Below, one piece after another: positions 1 through 10,983 of a DNA stretch of 64,000 nt. The position numbers were made by a program, and so were the translations under genes. The stretch's first letter is position 1. Each line of letters opens with the position of its first letter. A model generated the notes under the pieces. The model had not been told where the DNA came from. It ran no database searches and was given only the letters and a program-made list of their open reading frames with translations. This DNA comes from Rhabdophis nuchalis (taxonomy: Eukaryota > Chordata > Lepidosauria > Squamata > Natricidae). The stretch lies in contig CM077643.1 in NCBI GenBank assembly GCA_039707465.1, positions 377,940,419-378,004,418 on the forward strand, given 5' to 3'.

Positions 1-1012
1 ATTTTTTGTTTGGTTTGGTTTTGGTTGTTATTGTTGTTTTGTTTTTTGTTGTTTTATTTTTTTCTGAGATGCTAGCAAGAAAACACCCATTCTCTTTTAC
101 ATCTTTTCTTCTAAAGGGACTACCTTTCCCCTTCCATTTACTGAATGCGAATTCCTTGGGATGTCCTCTGCTCTCTCCCCCATTCTGAGCTACAATCCTG
201 TAGTTTCTTCTCAAATAAGAAAAGTTTGGGACTGCAATCCAGATGATTTCTAGCTAGCATCATTCTCCTCTATTCCCCCAGGATGGTTGGTATTCTAGGA
301 AACGGATTGTTCTGTGAATGAAAAAGATCTAAATATTTATGTCAAAGGGGAAAAAAAGAGCTTTGAGTGACTGGAAGAACTGTGGTACAAAGCAGAGAAA
401 CCAAAACCAAGACTGTTCTTTTCTTTTTTTCACTCCTGAAATCCATGGCACCTCTGAATCATTTTTGGTGAAACAGAATCTCTTCTCTTTTCCACCTCGC
501 CTTCCACAATTGTGTGTATGCCCTTTCTTCCCAGGTCATGCATAACATACACTGAAAAGCAGCACAAAAGACTCCAATGAATTATCAATATCCCCATGTC
601 AAAAAACTGAATAAGCAAGAAGTTCCTGGTTGACAGGACTATTGTTCTCTAGAGACTAATATTCCAGTGTATAAGAGAGGGAGAGGAAATAGGTATCCAG
701 GATCTTTTGCAACCCCAGCCAACATGACCGTGGAGGACAGTATTCATCAACCATATGAGATAATAGGACGTTTTTGGGTTTTTTTCAGAACCAATATGTG
801 GGCACACTAGTAACATAACTGTTGCTTGTCCCTTTACAAAATGACTTCCATGGGAGATACAGCTTTGTCTATCTGCCTTCATTTCACTCCATATTACAGT
901 TTTTTCTCCTCTCTTTCTGGGCACATATACATGCTTCTAAATAAAGTATTGTCCTGTAAATGCTTGTTTTTATTTGGTTTTTTTTTAAGTTCTGGGGTCA
1001 TTGAAGGCCAGC
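1..1012. other. Intergenic or intronic DNA, nothing recognised
   Basis: AT-rich unique-looking DNA. The first 65 bases are a T/G-rich low-complexity run. Short open frames here have no recognisable domains, no splice context and no codon structure, so I treat them as chance. Confidence 0.6.
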
Positions 1013-1020
1013 CTGCAATC

Positions 1021-1199
1021 CAGTGGTGGGTTTCAAAATTTTTTAGAACCTACTCTCTAGATGTGGCCTATTTTGTGGGAGTGGCTTGGCAGTCATGTGA
1101 CAGGGTGGGAGTGGCCAACTTGTAAAATGTGGTGAAACTCATTTAACAACGCTCTTGCTTAGCAATCAAAATTTTGGGCTCAATTCTGATGATAAATTC

Positions 1200-1247
<48 letters not shown>

Positions 1248-1410
1248 TTCTTACTTTCTGCCTTCCTTTCCTTTCCTTCCCATTGGGTTACTGGCAGCGG
1301 CAGGCCAGACTTACTTCTGGGTCCGCTGGTGGAACCCCCTCTCATCGGTTCTCTAAATTTCACCATCTGGGTCTTGCGAGTAGGTGCGAGCCTGCAGAAA
1401 CCCACCACTG
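1021..1410. mobile_element. hAT-like MITE (CAGTGGTGGG family) with microsatellite core
   Basis: The element starts CAGTGGTGGGTTTC and ends GAAACCCACCACTG, so the termini are perfect inverted repeats of about 14 bp. It is flanked by an 8-bp duplication, CTGCAATC at 1013-1020 and CTGCAGTC at 1411-1418 (7 of 8 identical), as expected for hAT transposition. It has no transposase and must be non-autonomous. A second full copy with the same interior lies at 22309-22623. The name 'hAT-like' is inferred from the CAG..CTG ends and the 8-bp duplication. Confidence 0.8.
1199..1260. repeat. (TTTC)n microsatellite inside a MITE
   Basis: About twelve CTTT/TTTC units followed by degenerate TTCC/TTTCC units. 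It sits at the same internal position as the TTTC tract in the sister MITE copy at 22440-22498, so it belongs to the element rather than arising independently. Confidence 0.85.
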
Positions 1411-1418
1411 CTGCAGTC

Positions 1419-2634
1419 CTAGAAATAAAGGTGAAGATGCAGATTGGCATTTTTCTTTAGAGTATATCTTCCTGTTTTAAAAAAAAAATGTAAGATATTT
1501 TTAAAAATTATAAGGAGGTATTTTGATACCTGGCAGACACTAAAGGAGTTGTACAGAGGCCCACTGTAGCCATGGATGCTATACGCAGGATCTCAGAATT
1601 AAAGTTTCTCTTCATCTGAAAATATTCTGCTAGGACCATATATGCATTTACATGAATATTAAAGAGCTACGCCTGCTCTTTCATGCCCTAGATTTGGTGA
1701 AACACATTCTGCAGTTTTCTCTTGAATATTGTAGGTAGTTACATTTTTCATTCAAATGCTAATCAAAATGTTCAAAGACTAAATCGCGGGTGCAAAAAGT
1801 GAGACTGAGGGATGTTGGAATGGTATCTGGACAATTGTGAGTCAAAATGCAGAAGCACATATTCTTTGACTAAATTTAGGAGTATCTTATTTGAGCAAAA
1901 AGTAACCTGTGGGAACTTATTCAATACATGGCTAATGATCCGCTTAACAAAAAGTCATGTCAGAATGACCTGTTCATTTGAAAACATGCCTAATGAAAGA
2001 AGTCATGGCAAAGTGGATGGGAAAACATTCCACTCCAGTTCAGCACTATTGTATCAAAGATAAGCAAAGAATATCTGGGACCACACAAGAAACATGACAG
2101 AACAACCAAACATCTCATTCTGATGCATGGACACTTTGTGGAAAGTTGGAATCTGAAATTAAATCAAACCCACCATTCTGTTTTGTACTTCAAAAATTAG
2201 GGAGGAGGAACTAGTTCATTCCATTTTTCTTTTCATTTAAAATTCTCTTATCAATTCTGCTCAGATTATCAGTGATGGCTTGTCCAACCTAGTTCTAGCG
2301 CAAATAATCCAAAGGCAGATAGGACATTGTGATCCATTGTTCCAATGGCAAATGACATTTAACCACGTATCATGGGAATACGAACACTATGTATGGATGA
2401 AGAATGGTGAATAAGATTAAATGAACTCTTTTTCTGAATTGACATTTTGTGTTTAGCTTTTCTGCTGCTATCTAATGCGAATATAAACATGCAACCTGTC
2501 TACAACAGGAGAATACTAGGAAACATTCCTTTAATTCCTATCAAGACTCAGATTCTTCCTTGCTTATCCTGAGAAGACCGTCATCTCTCTGAACAGTCTG
2601 GAGACTAAAACATAAGTTCAACTGTTGCAGGATT
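1419..2634. other. Unique DNA, no gene seen
   Basis: AT-rich sequence without recognisable repeats, exons or long frames. The open frame at 1812-2063 has no family resemblance I can name and no splice context. Confidence 0.5.
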
Positions 2635-2635
2635 C

Positions 2636-2998
2636 GGGTATGGCTAGTCTAGGGAAAAGAAGGATCAGACATGATGGCAGTGTTTAAATATTTGAAAGGC
2701 TGCCACAAAGAAGTGGGGGGTCTATTTTTCAAAATACCATATCCAAAAGCAAGACAAGAAACAATAGATGGAAAATAATCAAAGAGAGATCCAACCTAGA
2801 ACTAAGAAGAATTTTCCTGAAAGTGAAAACATCAACCAGTGAAATTACTTGTTATGGATGCTATGTCACTGGAGGCTTTTAAGAAGAGACAGAACAGTGA
2901 TCTGTCTGAAATCGTATAGGATCATCTGCTTGAGTGGGGGGTTGGACTAGACCTCCAAGGTCCCTTCCAACTCTGATATTCTATGTACTCTGTTGTAC
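2636..2998 (+). mobile_element. CR1 LINE 3' fragment, decayed
   Basis: The sequence follows the C-terminal end of the CR1 ORF2 frame (GDMMAVFKYLKGCHKE, then the Leu-Glu-Leu-Arg-Arg block) with several frameshifts and stops. It ends with the diagnostic CR1 3' end GGTTGGACTAGACCTCCAAGG..CCAACTCTG and a short ATTCTATGTACTC tail. It is 5' truncated, as most CR1 copies are, and too damaged to encode protein. Confidence 0.85.
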
Positions 2999-3984
2999 TG
3001 GAATTGAGAAATGAACTAAGGAGCAATTGTTTTGTAATGTTGAATGAATAAATCTATGCAATCGTTACTGAAATGCATCCTGTTGACATCTGTGATTGGT
3101 CTGCCCACTGGCAACAAACATCCCAGATTGCTTAAGACTAGCTGCTACACATTTGGCTCATCAGCATTTCTTTTGCGGCCCCCAAAGTGCGTAAACCAAA
3201 TATTTCAGCCTCACTTCTTTGCATCTTTGAACAAATTTGGAATGCTAAAGGACAAATGCCCTGCCTTTACTTTCCCTGAAGCTCTGCAGAAAGGATCCAG
3301 GCCCCATCTACTAACTCCTGGATCCAACTAGAAGTCCTGGATTTGTATTGCATAAGGAGGATGGAGTGGTCTTGTGAACTAAACAGACAAATGATGGGAA
3401 CAGAAGGTTACCTTCATAAGGAAAAAAGTTAAGATAGCAGAAGGTTTAAGAATATGCATTTGAATATTTTAGCTTCCCAATGGAAGGGAAACTTCTAGCC
3501 AGTAGATAATGGATCACTCCAAGGGAAAGGGGTAATAGAATGAACACATAGAGAAGAGAACTCAAGGCCCTAAACTGCTTACAAATTCATAAAAACCAAT
3601 CAAGCTCTTTTGGAATCATTGGATAACAGATGGAAGTGGAAAGCAGCATCAGTTATCACAGCCCCATGGATTAGCGACTGCAGAGAACATTAGGTAATTT
3701 GCATTTAAATATAATGTCATTTTCCCCTTTCTAACTAAAGTACAAACCAAATGTTATTATCATTCAAAACCCTTTGTCCTCAAATTTTGCCAAATTTCAC
3801 TGTCCGGATCATAGATCTGGTCAAAACTGCATATATTCATGGACATAATGTATAGAATGGTCATATTTCGGGGAAGCGGGGGGGCTTCTTTGTTTAGGAC
3901 TCTGAATCCCTTAATTTGCGGTAGAGTCAGAGCAACTGAATGAAGCTGAATGTTTACTGGCCAGATACGTTTCCTAATGGCGCA
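2999..3984. other. Unique DNA, no gene seen
   Basis: No recognisable repeat or exon. The 95-codon frame at 3044-3331 has no recognisable domain, and I regard it as chance. Confidence 0.5.
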
Positions 3985-4110
3985 CAGAGTTTGCAAAAGA
4001 TATTTTTTTGTTGCAACCTAGGACAGAAACATCTGCTGCTACTTAGGATTAAACTCTCGACCTTCCGAGTAGGAGGGGTCTTCACCACTAGGCAAACTTG
4101 CAAAAAATGT
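3985..4110 (-). mobile_element. Old tRNA-derived SINE head
   Basis: On the minus strand TTTGCCTAGTGGTGAAG resembles a pol III A box and GAGTTTAATCC a B box, about 30-35 bp apart as in a tRNA. The downstream minus-strand part (AGCAGCAGATGTTTCTG..) looks like a SINE body. The copy is decayed. A tRNA pseudogene is the alternative. Confidence 0.5.
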
Positions 4111-5145
4111 CCAATAGATGACTCCTCTAAAATATGTACATAATTCCCTGAAAATACAAAACTATTTAATTCATTCTAATTTTAATTCATTCTAATTTTA
4201 AAACTCATGGGTGATTAAATGAATTTGACATATTTGCAGAAATGAAGTAACCCAAATTAACAGATTCATCCATTTCTATCATGCATTTTTTCTTTTTCAG
4301 CAGCCATCAAGCAGGAATACAAAATATCCAGGAGATGGCACTCCAAGGCCAGCTGTTTTTCCTAAACTGAGACCAAGCATCTGCAGTATTTACTTACATC
4401 AGTGCATATCTTAAAAACATACCCTGTCAATCTTGTTGCCTATTTGTAGTTTATAGGATTCTAAATCACATCCTCCTTAATGACATGAAGAGTGCTTAAA
4501 TAGGTTGTAAGCTTAACGCAAAGTTCTCTGCTAATTTTCAGAGCTCAACTACGGGGAGATTGATGCCATGTTGAGACAGCTGCTTACTGTTTTGGCTAGC
4601 ATCAGAAAGAGATCTACTTAGCCATTGTGATTTACTCAACAAACTGCAATTAAGAACGCAGACTGTGAGAATATTATATTGTGTCATTGAAACAGACTCA
4701 ATCCCAAATGACTCCAAGAAAAAATGCTTGAAATTTCAATCTTATAATTCTTCCCCCCAAAAAATCCATCTCAAAGCAGCAAGCAATCTTCATTTGGCCC
4801 AGAACTCGTGGATTGGTTCTTCTTACAATCCATGGTACTTTTATAACTATTCTGAAAGCCACAAAACTATGTGATTTGTATGGAAGAGATTACCTGTATG
4901 GAATTCTGTACAGGTAAGCAACCTGAATGAATTTGATAGAGAAGAATTGATTACAAACATGTGATTTATTATAATCAATGAACCAGTCAAAAACTCAGAG
5001 ACAAATCGCTCTGTGGGTCAATATACTCTTCTACGGAAAGATTGGCCTGGACAGGCCAGGTGAGTTCAAATCTAAGGAAGGTCTAATGTGACCACTGCAA
5101 TGACTCAGTCTGCAATATTGGCTAAACCCATTTACAATTGTATTT
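4111..5145. other. Unique DNA with a small tandem repeat
   Basis: No gene is visible. At 4165-4200 a unit of about 16 bp (ATTCATTCTAATTTTA) is repeated twice. The rest is AT-rich and featureless. Confidence 0.5.
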
Positions 5146-6632
5146 ATAGTGAGCACCTGTCTGCCCTGGACGAGTTCAAATCACCAGGACCAGATGGATT
5201 ACACCCCAGGGTTCTGAAGGAACTGGCAGACGAGATCTCAGAACCACTGAACTATATCTTTCAGAGATCCTGGAGCACCGGGGAACTGCCAGAAGACTGG
5301 AAAAGAGCAGATGTGGTTCCCATCTTCAAAAAAGGGGAAAAAACAGATCCAGGAAACTATAGACCCATCAGCCTGACCTCAATACCAGGAAAGATTCTGG
5401 AAAAGATAATTAAACAACAAATAAGTGAACACCTAGAAGCAAACAAAGTAATAGCCAAAAGCCAACATGGGTTTGTCAAAAACAGATCATGCCAGACGAA
5501 TCTAATTGCATTCTTTGACAAAGTAACAAAATCAGTGGACCAGAGGAATGCTGTTGATATAATTTACCTGGACTTCAGTAAGGCATTTGATAAAGTAGAC
5601 CATAACCTACTATTAGATAAAGTAGAAAATTGTGGGTTAGACAGCAGCACCACCAAATGGATTCGCAACTGGCTGACCAACCGCACTCAACATGTAGTCC
5701 TCAATGGAACTGCATCTACATGGAAGAAAGTATGCAGTGGAGTCCCCCAAGGCTCTGTTTTAGGCCCAGTACTCTTTAACATCTTCATCAACGATTTGAA
5801 TGAGGGGATAAATGGGGAACTCATCAAATTCGCAGACGACACCAAGCTGGCAGGAATAGCCAACACTCCAGAAGATAGGCTTAAGATACAGAAGGATCTA
5901 GACAAACTTGAACATTGGGCACTGTCTAATAAAATGAAATTCAATTGTGAAAAAAGTAAGGTCCTACATATAGGCAAGAAAAACCAAATGCACAAGTACA
6001 GTATAGGTAGTACCTTGCTCAATAGTAGCAACTGTGAGAGGGATCTCGGAATCCTAGTGGACAACCATTTAAATATGAGCCAGCAGTGTGCAGCAGCTGC
6101 CAAAAAAGCCAACACAGTTCTAGGCTGCATCAACAGAGGGATAGAATCTAGATCGCGTGAAGTGTTAATGCCACTGTATAGTGCCTTGGTAAGGCCACAC
6201 TTGGAATACTGCATACAGTTTTGGTCGCCACGATGTAGAAAAGACGTGGAGACTCTGGAAAGAGTGCAAAGAAGAGCAACCAAGATGATTAGAGGACTGG
6301 AGACTAAGACATATGAAGAACGGCTGCAGGAGCTGGGTATGTCTAGTTTGATGAAGAGAAGGACCAGGGGAGACATGATAGCAGTGTTCCGATATCTCAG
6401 AGGGTGCCACAAAGAAGAGGGAGTCAAACTTTTCTCCAAGGCACCTGGGGGCAGGACAAGGAGCAATGGGTGGAAACTAACCAAGGAGAGAAGCAACTTA
6501 GAACTAAGGAGAAATTTCCTAACAGTAAGAACAATTAACCTCTGGAACAGCTTGCCTCCAGCAGTTGTGAATGCCCCAACCCTGGAAGTCTTTAAAAAGA
6601 TGTTAGACAGCCATTTGTCTGAAATGGTATAA
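5088..6632 (+). CDS. CR1 reverse transcriptase (5'-truncated ORF2), open frame
   Basis: The frame is open for 514 codons to a TAA at the end. The first 20 or so residues come from flanking DNA and the nominal start is GTG, so there is no true start codon. RT motifs are in order: fingers GNYRPISL near residue 90, motif [14 protein letters not shown] at about 160-172 with catalytic Asp162, [11 protein letters not shown] near 222, and motif C FADD at 248-251 with both Asp present (Phe in place of the usual Tyr). The C-terminal part carries the CR1 signature RPHLEYCIQFWSP and ERVQRRATKMI. The apurinic-type endonuclease that should precede RT is missing, so the copy cannot retrotranspose by itself. 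Confidence 0.88.
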   Translation: MTTAMTQSAILAKPIYNCIYSEHLSALDEFKSPGPDGLHPRVLKELADEISEPLNYIFQRSWSTGELPEDWKRADVVPIFKKGEKTDPGNYRPISLTSIPGKILEKIIKQQISEHLEANKVIAKSQHGFVKNRSCQTNLIAFFDKVTKSVDQRNAVDIIYLDFSKAFDKVDHNLLLDKVENCGLDSSTTKWIRNWLTNRTQHVVLNGTASTWKKVCSGVPQGSVLGPVLFNIFINDLNEGINGELIKFADDTKLAGIANTPEDRLKIQKDLDKLEHWALSNKMKFNCEKSKVLHIGKKNQMHKYSIGSTLLNSSNCERDLGILVDNHLNMSQQCAAAAKKANTVLGCINRGIESRSREVLMPLYSALVRPHLEYCIQFWSPRCRKDVETLERVQRRATKMIRGLETKTYEERLQELGMSSLMKRRTRGDMIAVFRYLRGCHKEEGVKLFSKAPGGRTRSNGWKLTKERSNLELRRNFLTVRTINLWNSLPPAVVNAPTLEVFKKMLDSHLSEMV

Positions 6633-6712
6633 GGTTCCTGCCCATGCAGGGGGTTAGACTAGAAGACCTACAAGGTCCCTTCCAACTCTGCTATTGTATT
6701 GTATTGTATTAT
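5149..6712 (+). mobile_element. CR1 LINE, 5' truncated, with intact RT frame
   Basis: CR1-clade non-LTR retrotransposon. It begins around the CACCTGTCTGCCCTGGACG segment, just before the conserved SPGPDGLHPRVLKELADE block, so the endonuclease domain and ORF1 are absent. It runs to the CR1 3' terminus, with AGACTAGAAGACCTACAAGG and CCAACTCTGC followed by four TATTG-type units at 6690-6711. The 3' untranslated region is only about 80 bp. Low decay compared with the antisense copy at 23892-25452 suggests a fairly recent insertion. Exact target duplications were not resolved. Confidence 0.93.
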
Positions 6713-7651
6713 ATAACATGCTATTCCCTCATGAAGAAACTGGTTCTGGTGAGTTCTCAGCATGATTCGTAGACGGATTGTGTCAGCTCCCCAAAATGGA
6801 TACCAGGATAGGGAAATGGAGTAAAATTGGTCCTTGCCTACAATTTAACCACTCTTCTATTCTGCCTGTCACTCATTTTGCAGGCCAGGACGGGGGGAAA
6901 GTGCTTTTTTAAGGGTAGATCTTGTTCTCCCCACTTATTTTACTGGTCTGAAAGAAGGGTGATAAACAGAGCAGAGCAATGCAACTCCCTAATTATTATG
7001 GCAGGAAAAGTGAGGAGATTTGAATAACTGACAGCTAAAAGCTGCTTCTCCCTTCTTGCTTTGCAGCCTTTTTTTTTTAACCGATCACCAGCTATCTTCT
7101 TGAAGGCCACTAGACATCTGTCAAAAAGCACAGTCATCCATTGTGCTGAAGTGCCTGATCTAGAGAGGGAGAGTGCATTCTGCCCAATAAAGCGAGATAG
7201 TAGCCACCCCCATTTCCCTGCTGTAGTACCTGATGTGCACTTTCTGAGGTAAAGTGTGTAGTATTTACTGCATGGATGCATCCTGTCTAGTAAAGTAAGC
7301 AATCTCTTGCTTTACCAAGCAGAATGAACACTCCCTCCTCCCCTCCATCCCCACCTGCAGGCCACGAGCATTCCAGTGCCTGATCTGCAGGAGGCAGGCA
7401 ATTTTACTATAAGATAGGAGAGGATGTTTTGTTTGGTAAATCCACCTCCTTCCACGTGAATAGAAGTGGTAGCTTCTGCTTGCCAAGTTCTATCGGTCAG
7501 AAATACAAATACAGATAGATAAATGAATACGCAGATACAGATATTGGCTAGGTTGGGGGCAGGTTTTAAGAGAAGAACCAGCCGCTTGTCACATCTCACC
7601 TCATCCCTCAGAAAAAGCATTTCTTATTGTTTTTTTCCTAATAGCACATGA
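6713..7651. other. Unique DNA, no gene seen
   Basis: Contains a short T-run near 7068 but no exon or repeat I can name. The 120-codon minus-strand frame at 6940-7302 shows no family resemblance. Confidence 0.5.
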
Positions 7652-7659
7652 CTCCAGAG

Positions 7660-7795
7660 CATGGGTGTCAAACTTGCAGCATCATGTTGCCGTCACGTGA
7701 CATATTACAATGTTTTTTTCCCTTTGCGGAGCTGGGATGGGTATGGCCTGCGTGTGACACATCTGGCCCACAGGCTGTCAGTTTGACACCCCCTG
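7660..7795. mobile_element. Short hAT-like MITE (GGGTGTCAAACTTG family)
   Basis: Termini CATGGGTGTCAAACT and AGTTTGACACCCCCTG are inverted repeats. Flanks are a perfect 8-bp duplication CTCCAGAG at 7652-7659 and 7796-7803. At 136 bp it has no coding capacity. A relative is at 62475-62608. Confidence 0.88.
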
Positions 7796-7803
7796 CTCCA
7801 GAG

Positions 7804-8317
7804 GAGTCTACCAATCACTTTCTTGAAATTGTCTCAATATAAATTTATGGGAACAGCATCAGTTGCTAAGCTTGTTTCTGAGGCATAAGAAGACTCACAA
7901 TGAAGGCGGCACCGAAGTATGCTGGTACCTTTGTGTTGTCAATGGATGGAAGGAGATCTCATTATAGTGTCTCTAAAGATCTGTAGATCTTCCAGTAAAG
8001 TCCTTCGGCATTTCCAGCTCCAGCTGAGAGTTAGCAGGAGGGAGAAAAAAAATATATGCTTCTGGTGTCAAGCATCCTATTATTATCCCAGGCTTTTAAT
8101 TCCGCAAGTTGATATACTCCTGCTTTATTGAAGCTATTTCTTTTTTTTCATTCTAAAGCCTTTATTGAAATACTACCTAGTTTCTGGTTACTGCTGCTGA
8201 TGCACTAAAGTAGTTTATAGAACCCCTGAGACAGTTCAAAATCATTTAAATTACATTATTTCAAATAGCTTAAACTGTTAACAGCTTCAAGAAAAATTAA
8301 ACATTTGTTAAAATTCC
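7804..8317. other. Unique DNA, no gene seen
   Basis: No recognisable element. AT-rich. Confidence 0.45.
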
Positions 8318-8545
8318 CTAGCTGATCTCAAAAAACCAAGCAGGGTCTGACTTGATTAGTTCTTGGATGGGAGATTACCAGGGAACCCCAAAGGCTAGAT
8401 TGGAAAGTTGAAAACACTTTTTGGAAGAAGCCAATGGCAAACAACCTCTGCATTACTACCAAAAAACTATATGGAGATGTTCATGCAGTCTCAAGGAATC
8501 AAGGATAGTTTGATCATATAAGCATATAAGTCACCACATTTTTAT
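8318..8545 (+). mobile_element. 5S-rRNA-derived SINE
   Basis: The first 65 bp follow the 5S rRNA internal promoter region: CTGATCTCA, then AAGCAGGGTC, then TTAGTTCTTGGATGGGAGA and CCAGGGAA. The body continues with CCAATGGCAAACAACCTCTG and AACTATATGGAGATG, resembling the 3' part of BovB-mobilised SINEs. It lacks the 5' third of a 5S gene, so it is not a functional 5S rRNA. A second copy lies at 59310-59575. Confidence 0.75.
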
Positions 8546-8767
8546 AATGTGGTGACATATGCTTGTTCAATTTATGGAATATGTTAAGCTTTGTAGCAAT
8601 TGCTACAGCATTGTGATTTTCCTTTCTTTTTTTCTTTTTTTTTTCTGGCTTACTTTTAATAATGGGTGTGATTTACACTCCAGGGTAAGTCCTCCATGTG
8701 ACTTATAGGGTTTTTTCACAATACAGCCTTCAGAAGCTTGTCTTCTGTGTGAAAAACAGAAATAGAA

Positions 8768-8935
8768 ACAGATTAACAGGATTGGAAGGGACCTTGGAGG
8801 TCTTCTTGTCCAATCCGCTGCTCAAGCAAGAGACTCTACACCATTCTGGACAAACGGTCTGTCCAATCTCTTCTTAAAAACCTTCATTGATGGAGCACCC
8901 ACAACCTCTGAAGGCAAGCCGTTCTACCAGGAATA
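8768..8935 (-). mobile_element. CR1 LINE 3' end, antisense
   Basis: Read on the minus strand it ends in GACCTCCAAGGTCCCTTCCAATCCTG, the CR1 3' terminus. The plus-strand text AGGATTGGAAGGGACC followed by GGAGGTCTTCTTGTCCAA is its complement. Only the last 170 bp of the element are present, and nothing is coding. Confidence 0.8.
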
Positions 8936-9040
8936 AAGTTTAACAAATCCCTTTTCAGATTTCAATCCAATTCTTCTTTTTAGCCAGAGTGATGGTTTGG
9001 ATCATAATTAATACAACTCCTATCATATTTAGATTCTGCT

Positions 9041-9126
9041 TCTTGTGGAAGGAAGGAAGGAAGGAAGGAAGGAAGGAAGGAAGGAAGGAAGGAAGGAAGG
9101 AAGGAAGGAAGGAAGGAAGGAAGGAA
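9041..9126. repeat. (GGAA)n microsatellite
   Basis: About 21 uninterrupted GGAA units. Purity suggests it is length-variable. Confidence 0.97.
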
Positions 9127-10889
9127 TTTTAAACATTTATCCTGTCACTTGGGCTAGAATAGAAGGGACAGAATTCTTGTCAATTTCATCCGTTAAAAAC
9201 ATTAAAAAACACACAGATCTGTCCTTGCAGTATTTCATCTCTGGTTCTATAATAAACTTTTTATGTAGCGCCAGAAAACAGAAGCTGTGTTTATGTTAAC
9301 TTCTAGAAAGGTTTGGATTGAGGATAACTTCATGCATCCTTGCCCTCAGAAATAGTGGGTGGCTCAAGTTCCCAGTTGGGTAAACATGGAAATATGGCTA
9401 TGCCTAGATGTGTTCCATGGTCATCCAACATTGTTCTACCAAAATAACAATAATGAGAACAAGTTTAAAACTGCAACGATAGCTAAGAAGTAGTTCATAG
9501 TTGCAGATTCACTAGTGGCTCTAGAGCAAGATTTCCATTCTCCAGATACCTTCTAGAAGGTTGGGAGGTGGGAAGGAGATTGGACAAGATCTCAGCTGAT
9601 TATCTACTTAATATGTGTGCAATGGTGAATTTGGAGGTCCTATAGTCTGGACCTCCAATTTCATCTGTCTGCCCCAAATTAGGAATGCTACCATGATCTC
9701 CAGATCATGGTCTCAGATTAGATTCTGCCACACTCAGAAATGAACTATTCAGGGAACAAATTAACCAGGTGGTATCTTCCCCATCTCCATTTATCCCAGC
9801 AATCCAATATAAAAGTAGCTATCTGAAATTCATACTCTGAGTTGATTTGGCTCTTGATTAGTTGACTGCCTTTTTTTTTTTTAAGAGGAAAGCAAAATAT
9901 GTCCTCTCCATCATTTACTTCCTGCCTTTGCTGCCAGCTTTCAAATGCTTGCATATGAAGGGACAACTGGTCAGCATTAGCTGACAGCATTTCTTAGATA
10001 TCCCTTGTGCTAATAATAAATCTGCATTCAATCTCCTTGGAAGATCTGTCTGCCTCGTCCATTTCTGTTAGGGCCTGCCTTCTAAAGGAGGAGACTATCA
10101 TAGTTCAGGTAATTTTGACTTTCTGAGGGTGCTTACCTCCCAAGAAATTTTAAGACTTTGCTGCAATTTCTAGTGACTTGATCTGTGTCTAGGTGCCCAT
10201 TTCTTCCCTTTCTTCATTAAACAAAGCAGGAGAACACTGAAAGTTTGCCTTTTGGAGCAAGCTCAGTATTGTCCAGTCACTGCCCTGGAAGGAGGATTTG
10301 ATGTTCGGATGGATGGATGGATTCCTTGAGTCCTCAAGACCCCTGTTGCCACTGACAGCTGCTGCCCGTGTCCATGGAAACAATTCTGGGCAGCCCAGGA
10401 GGAAGGTAGAAAACAGCCAGCCGAGGGAGGAATCTGACTTACAAAGGATCACACACTCCTCCAGACTCAGGAGCCTGTGGCAGGGTAGCTAGCAGTTATT
10501 CAGGGTCAGGGTGTGAGTGAGTCACAGGGACTTTAGCACTTCGAGCAGAGAACAGGTTGGAAATTAAACAAAAGTCATTCCTCTGATCTACGTACCAAAT
10601 AGGTAGATGAATTTGAGAGAACACCGATCCAGTCCTCATCCTCTAGCCCTTATTGAAAGCAGAGCAGGAGGTATACAGAAGCAGGCAACATGATCTGGAA
10701 GATGTGAGCACATAACAGCGGCAGATGGGTGTGAACTGCTTATGAGAGGCTGGCTGTGAATCTTGAAACGTGTTCCTGAAAAAGGAATACTCGTCAACTC
10801 TGCCATCTTTTAAGTGACAACTCCAGTTCCTTACATGCCTGGGATCTTCTTGAGTGACACAACATCCACTTGCCTGGTTTCGTTCTCAG
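9127..10889. other. Unique DNA, no gene seen
   Basis: No mobile element recognised. A short GGATGGATGGATGG run lies at 10308-10322. The T-run near 9870 is unremarkable. Confidence 0.45.
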
Positions 10890-10983
10890 AAAGCCCTCTC
10901 AGCACCGACAAGATCTCCAGAAGTCTGCTAATCAGACTGAAGTCAAAAAGGAAAACAGAGATACTTAGAGTCCAGAATGACAG
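10890..10983 (+). other. Candidate exon from splice signals only
   Basis: A 94-bp segment is preceded by a good acceptor (TGGTTTCGTTCTCAG) and followed by a strong donor (GACAG then GTAAGC). The third frame is open across the whole segment (SPLSTDKISRSLLIRLKSKR..), and the other two contain stops. I do not recognise the peptide. It could be an exon of an upstream gene, a 5' untranslated exon of the gene starting at 38.6 kb, a long noncoding RNA exon, or chance. Confidence 0.25.

Noticed and set aside
1155..1480. Overlapping 60-100-codon frames on both strands
   Set aside because: They are driven by the TTTC microsatellite (Phe/Leu/Ser or Lys/Glu/Arg runs) inside a MITE.
5687..6496. 269-codon minus-strand frame
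   Set aside because: Exact shadow of the CR1 reverse transcriptase frame; no independent features.
8318..8385. 5S rRNA gene
   Set aside because: The 5' third is missing and the sequence passes into a SINE body.
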